NCBI GenBank assembly: GCA_947630475.1
Contig: CANRHR010000010.1
Coordinates: forward strand, 1 to 64,000
Reading direction: 5' to 3'
DNA: 64,000 nucleotides
Origin: an uncultured Clostridia bacterium
GTDB lineage: Bacteria; Bacillota; Clostridia; Lachnospirales; CAG-274
Shown here: positions 61,181 to 64,000 of the stretch, piece after piece
How positions within the stretch are numbered: the first letter of the stretch is position 1
Layout: every line of letters starts with the position of its first letter
Translations under genes and position numbers: made by a program
Notes under the pieces: model-generated
What the model was told of the DNA's origin: nothing
Databases searched by the model: none
The model's input: the letters and a program-made list of their open reading frames with translations, nothing else

Positions 61181-61210
61181 AGCGAGAGCATAAGCACAAA
61201 TATCATTGAC
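61181..61210 (+). repeat. 48-bp dispersed motif, copy 5 (short)
   Basis: AGCGAGAGCATAAGCACAAA then TATCATTGAC matches the 3' part of the family (GCATAAGC...AAATATCATTGRC) with a gap of about five bases. It ends 14 bases before the thiS start, in the same orientation. Confidence 0.45.
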
Positions 61211-61224
61211 AGGAGTTGATTTAT

Positions 61225-61419
61225 TTGAAATTTAACGGAAAAGAAATTTTGCTTGAAAAAGACGTTATATTAAGCGAATTTTTAAAAACTATGGGCTATG
61301 ATGCTTCAGTTATCGCCGTTGAAATTAATTATGAAATTATACCAAAAGCAGAATATGATAAAACTCTTATTCATAATAGCGATACAATGGAAGTTGTAAA
61401 TTTTGTAGGAGGCGGCTGA
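61225..61419 (+). CDS. thiS: Sulfur carrier protein ThiS
   Basis: 64 residues from a TTG with GGAG nine bases upstream; an in-frame TTG three codons earlier touches that site. Ubiquitin-like fold ending in the Gly-Gly tail (VVNFVGGG) that becomes a thiocarboxylate and gives sulfur to the thiazole of thiamine. It is the first gene of thiS-thiG-thiH. Its activating enzyme ThiF is not in the window. Confidence 0.92.
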   Translation: MKFNGKEILLEKDVILSEFLKTMGYDASVIAVEINYEIIPKAEYDKTLIHNSDTMEVVNFVGGG

Positions 61420-61467
61420 TAAATTTATATAATCATATTTACTCATTCAGAATAAAAGGAGAATACA

Positions 61468-62238
61468 ATGAATACAGATAAACTTATTATAGGAAAAAAA
61501 GAATTTAATTCACGCTTTATTTTAGGCTCAGGCAAATTTTCGCTTGAAATGACAAAAACCGTCATAGAAAATGCCGAAATAGAAATGGCAACGCTTGCAT
61601 TGAGAAGAGCAAACAACGCAGGCAGCGAAAATATTCTCAATTACATTCCAAAAGGCATAACGCTTTTGCCAAATACATCCGGAGCAAGGAACGCTCAGGA
61701 GGCAGTAAGAATAGCTCGTCTTGCCAGAGAAATAGGCTGCGGAGATTTTGTTAAAGTAGAGGTTATTCACGATTCAAAATATCTTCTGCCCGATAATTAT
61801 GAAACAGCAAAAGCAACCGAAATGCTTGCAAAAGAAAATTTTATTGTTATGCCTTATATGTATCCCGATCTTAATGCCGCAAGAGATATGGTAAATGCAG
61901 GCGCTGCCGCAATTATGCCCCTCGGTGCGCCTATAGGAAGCAACAAAGGTCTTTTAACAAAAGATTTTATAAAAATTTTGATAGATGAAATAAGTCTTCC
62001 TATAATTGTTGATGCTGGAATAGGCAGACCATCTCAAGCTTGTGAAGCAATGGAAATGGGCTGCTCTGCCGTAATGGCAAACACAGCCGTAGCAACCGCA
62101 AAAAACGTTGCTCTTATGGCAAGGGCATTTAAACTCGCCATAGAAGCAGGACGAAGCGCTTATTTGGCAGGTCTTGGCAGGGTATTGGATTATAAAGCAG
62201 AGGCATCAAGCCCTCTGACAGATTTTCTTCAGGATTAG
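61468..62238 (+). CDS. thiG: Thiazole synthase ThiG
   Basis: 256 residues, the normal length. TIM barrel with ILGSGKFS, the Schiff-base Lys in DFVKVEVI and the phosphate-binding [17 protein letters not shown]. It forms the thiazole phosphate ring from deoxyxylulose phosphate, dehydroglycine and ThiS thiocarboxylate. AAGGAG precedes the ATG. It is 10 bases before thiH. Confidence 0.95.
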   Translation: MNTDKLIIGKKEFNSRFILGSGKFSLEMTKTVIENAEIEMATLALRRANNAGSENILNYIPKGITLLPNTSGARNAQEAVRIARLAREIGCGDFVKVEVIHDSKYLLPDNYETAKATEMLAKENFIVMPYMYPDLNAARDMVNAGAAAIMPLGAPIGSNKGLLTKDFIKILIDEISLPIIVDAGIGRPSQACEAMEMGCSAVMANTAVATAKNVALMARAFKLAIEAGRSAYLAGLGRVLDYKAEASSPLTDFLQD

Positions 62239-62248
62239 GGGGATATTT

Positions 62249-63403
62249 ATGCAGCTGAGAGCAACAAACCATATGCAGTATCAAGACGGTATGGAAAAAA
62301 TATCGTCTGATATAATGGATAAAGTAATAAATGGCAGAAAAGAATATGATTATTCCATATATACAAAAAAAGATGTACTTAATACATTGGCTAAAGAATT
62401 TATATCCGTTGAAGATTTTAAAATTCTTTTAAGCCCTGCGGCAGAATCATTTTTAAATGATATGGCGCATAAGGCAAAACTTGAAACCATGAAGCATTTC
62501 GGAAATTCCGTTTGTATGTTTACTCCTTTGTATATAGCAAACTATTGTGAAAATTACTGTGTTTACTGTGGATTTAACTGCAGCAACAAAATAAATCGTG
62601 CAAAGCTGAGTTATGATGAAATAGAAAAAGAAATGAAAACTATTTCCGAAACAGGGCTTAGAGAGATTCTTATTTTAACCGGCGAAGCAAAAAAAGCATC
62701 AAGTGTTGAATATATCGGTGAAGCTGTTAAAATTGCAAAAAAATATTTTTCAACAATAGGTTTGGAAATTTATCCTCTAAATACAGATGAATATGCCTTT
62801 TTGCAAAAATGCGGCGCCGATTTTGTAAGTGTTTATCAAGAAACATATAATACGGATAAATATGAAGAGCTTCATTTAAGAGGCCCAAAAAGAATATATC
62901 CTTACAGAATAAATGCTCAGGAAAGAGCTATTTTAGGCGGAATGCGCGGTGTTGCTTTCGGCTCTCTTTTAGGCCTTGATGATTTCAGAAAGGATGCCTT
63001 TGCGGCAGGACTTCACGCTTATCTTATTCAGCAAAAATATCCTCATGCAGAGATTTCATTTTCTTTCCCCAGATTAAGACCGTTTATAAACATCAAAGAA
63101 AAAAGACCTAATGATGTTCATGAAACTCAGCTTCTTCAAGTAATGCTGGCATACAGACTTTTTATGCCGTTTGCCGGAATAACAATATCAACAAGAGAAA
63201 GAGCAGGCTTCAGAGATAATGTAATAGGTATGTGTGCAACAAAAATTTCAGCCGGAGTAAGCGTAGGCGTAGGCGGTCATTCCGAAAAAGAAAAAGGCGA
63301 CGAACAATTTGAAATATCGGATCCAAGGAGCGTAAAAGAAGTTTTTGATTCAATTACTGAAAAGGGCTTACAGCCTGTTTTTACAGATTATGTCAGAGTT
63401 TAG
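62249..63403 (+). CDS. thiH: Tyrosine lyase ThiH (radical SAM)
   Basis: 384 residues. The radical-SAM cluster motif is CENYCVYC at about residue 100, in the sequence IANYCENYCVYCGFNC. ThiH splits tyrosine to dehydroglycine and p-cresol, feeding ThiG, the anaerobic route expected here. Other typical parts are FVSVYQETYN, RGPKRIYPYR and the C-terminal GVGGHSEK. GGGGGAT precedes the ATG. Confidence 0.94.
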   Translation: MQLRATNHMQYQDGMEKISSDIMDKVINGRKEYDYSIYTKKDVLNTLAKEFISVEDFKILLSPAAESFLNDMAHKAKLETMKHFGNSVCMFTPLYIANYCENYCVYCGFNCSNKINRAKLSYDEIEKEMKTISETGLREILILTGEAKKASSVEYIGEAVKIAKKYFSTIGLEIYPLNTDEYAFLQKCGADFVSVYQETYNTDKYEELHLRGPKRIYPYRINAQERAILGGMRGVAFGSLLGLDDFRKDAFAAGLHAYLIQQKYPHAEISFSFPRLRPFINIKEKRPNDVHETQLLQVMLAYRLFMPFAGITISTRERAGFRDNVIGMCATKISAGVSVGVGGHSEKEKGDEQFEISDPRSVKEVFDSITEKGLQPVFTDYVRV

Positions 63404-63448
63404 TTATTCCCCGCCTATTGGAATGATATAATTAAAGAAAGGTAAATT

Positions 63449-64000
63449 ATGGTTATTTGCATAACAAACAGAAAACTTTGCAATATCGATTTTTTTAAAA
63501 GGATAGAACTTTTGGCAAGCCAAAAGCCAAGAGCTATAATGCTCAGAGAAAAGGATTTACCAATAAATGAATACACAAGCCTTGCAAAAGAAGTAAAAAA
63601 AATATGTGACAAAAATAACGTTGATATAATAATAAACACATTTATAGAGTCTGCAAAAATACTGAACATAAAAAATATTCACCTCCCCTTTCCTATGCTC
63701 TTAGAAAATAAATCCTGCTTAAATGATTTTGAGCTTATAGGCACTTCTGTTCACTCTGAAGAAGAAGCTTTAAAGGCGGAAGAATTAGGTGTTAATTATA
63801 TAACGGCAGGTCATATTTTTAAAACAGACTGTAAAAAGGGTCTTGAACCAAGAGGGCTTAAATTTTTAAAACAAATTTGTGATAATGCAAATATTCCCGT
63901 TTTTGCAATAGGAGGAATAAATAACGAAAATACTCCCCTTGCAATAAAAGCAGGTGCTGCGGGAGTATGCATAATGAGCTCAGCAATGGACGGAAGCTAT
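63449..64000 (+). CDS. TenI-like thiazole tautomerase / ThiE family, cut by window end
   Basis: 184 codons from an ATG with AAAGGT upstream, open to the last base, so the 3' end is missing. TIM-barrel protein of the ThiE/TenI superfamily: ITNRKLCN, MLREKDLPINEY, IGTSVHSEEEAL and GHIFKTDCKKGLEPRG. The GH-F-TDCKKG motif with its His is the mark of TenI, which speeds tautomerisation of ThiG's product, rather than of ThiE, thiamine phosphate synthase. It could still be a ThiE relative, as clostridial members are often annotated. The position after thiH supports a thiazole role. Confidence 0.8.
   Translation, partial: MVICITNRKLCNIDFFKRIELLASQKPRAIMLREKDLPINEYTSLAKEVKKICDKNNVDIIINTFIESAKILNIKNIHLPFPMLLENKSCLNDFELIGTSVHSEEEALKAEELGVNYITAGHIFKTDCKKGLEPRGLKFLKQICDNANIPVFAIGGINNENTPLAIKAGAAGVCIMSSAMDGSY

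Noticed and set aside
61101..61224. TPP riboswitch before thiS
   Set aside because: Expected from context, but the conserved aptamer segments (CUGAGA; ACCCUUUGA/CCUGAUCUGG-like) are absent on both strands.
1..64000. CRISPR arrays, tRNA or rRNA genes, integrase or prophage genes
   Set aside because: No regularly spaced repeats, no tRNA-like cloverleaf with CCA end or GTTCRA arm in intergenic DNA, and no phage or integrase proteins were seen on either strand.

Overview
The window looks like chromosomal DNA of a low-GC, endospore-forming, flagellated member of the Clostridia (Bacillota). The support is an AT-rich codon bias, strong GGAGG ribosome binding sites with frequent GTG/TTG starts, a clostridial rpmG-secE-nusG-rplK-rplA operon, pyruvate phosphate dikinase, the redox repressor Rex, a CwlD-type amidase, a short flagellin, two SLH-domain surface proteins and several small proteins typical of Clostridia (DUF1540, SEC-C, the so-called endosialidase family). 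No tRNA, rRNA, CRISPR array, phage or complete transposon was recognised.

Layout. 1-1150: a decayed GNAT gene, a sugar O-acetyltransferase, one copy of a MITE-like repeat and a strong terminator. 1159-16861 (minus strand): one apparent operon encoding a periplasmic-binding-type lipoprotein, an HlyD-like adaptor, a C39-peptidase ABC exporter, a second ABC exporter, a 3020-residue secreted SLH protein and, last, a 45-codon peptide with a textbook double-glycine leader. This NHLM-type export cassette with a short, unmodified-looking cargo and a giant surface protein is the best candidate for an undescribed system here. 17110-24127: housekeeping and small genes (flavodoxin-ferredoxin, ppdK, rex, dipeptidase) and a truncated subtilase. 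24128-30730: the ecfA(fused)-ecfT-truA-mltG-trmR-U32 group, covering vitamin transport, tRNA modification and cell wall. 30811-33877: a SHOCT-type protein, an AIR-synthase-like protein and a VanW/G5 wall protein. 34189-36695: the ribosomal/transcription operon with two L1-binding-like leaders. 36789-48602: oligoendopeptidase F, a stalk-domain protein, then a DUF4097 protein, a two-component system and a three-gene RND efflux operon. 48717-54391: a propeller/coiled-coil protein, cwlD, flagellin, an SLH-transglutaminase protein and a pseudouridine synthase. 54538-60979: a small conserved protein, radA, a complete MITE, a SEC-C protein, sua5, a phosphatase-RpiB fusion, upp and a TagO/WecA-type transferase. 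61072-64000: thiS-thiG-thiH and a TenI-like gene cut by the window end.

Two dispersed repeat families stand out. One is a 183-bp MITE-like element with 15-bp terminal inverted repeats and an 11-bp target duplication: one complete copy and two decayed copies. The other is a roughly 48-bp motif found about six times, always 5' of a gene and in that gene's orientation. The complete MITE sits inside one copy of the second family. Other regulatory features are a sigma-D promoter with CsrA-like sites before flagellin, hexamer direct repeats before the efflux operon, an attenuator-like leader before thiS in place of a TPP riboswitch, and alternative hairpins in the ecfA leader.
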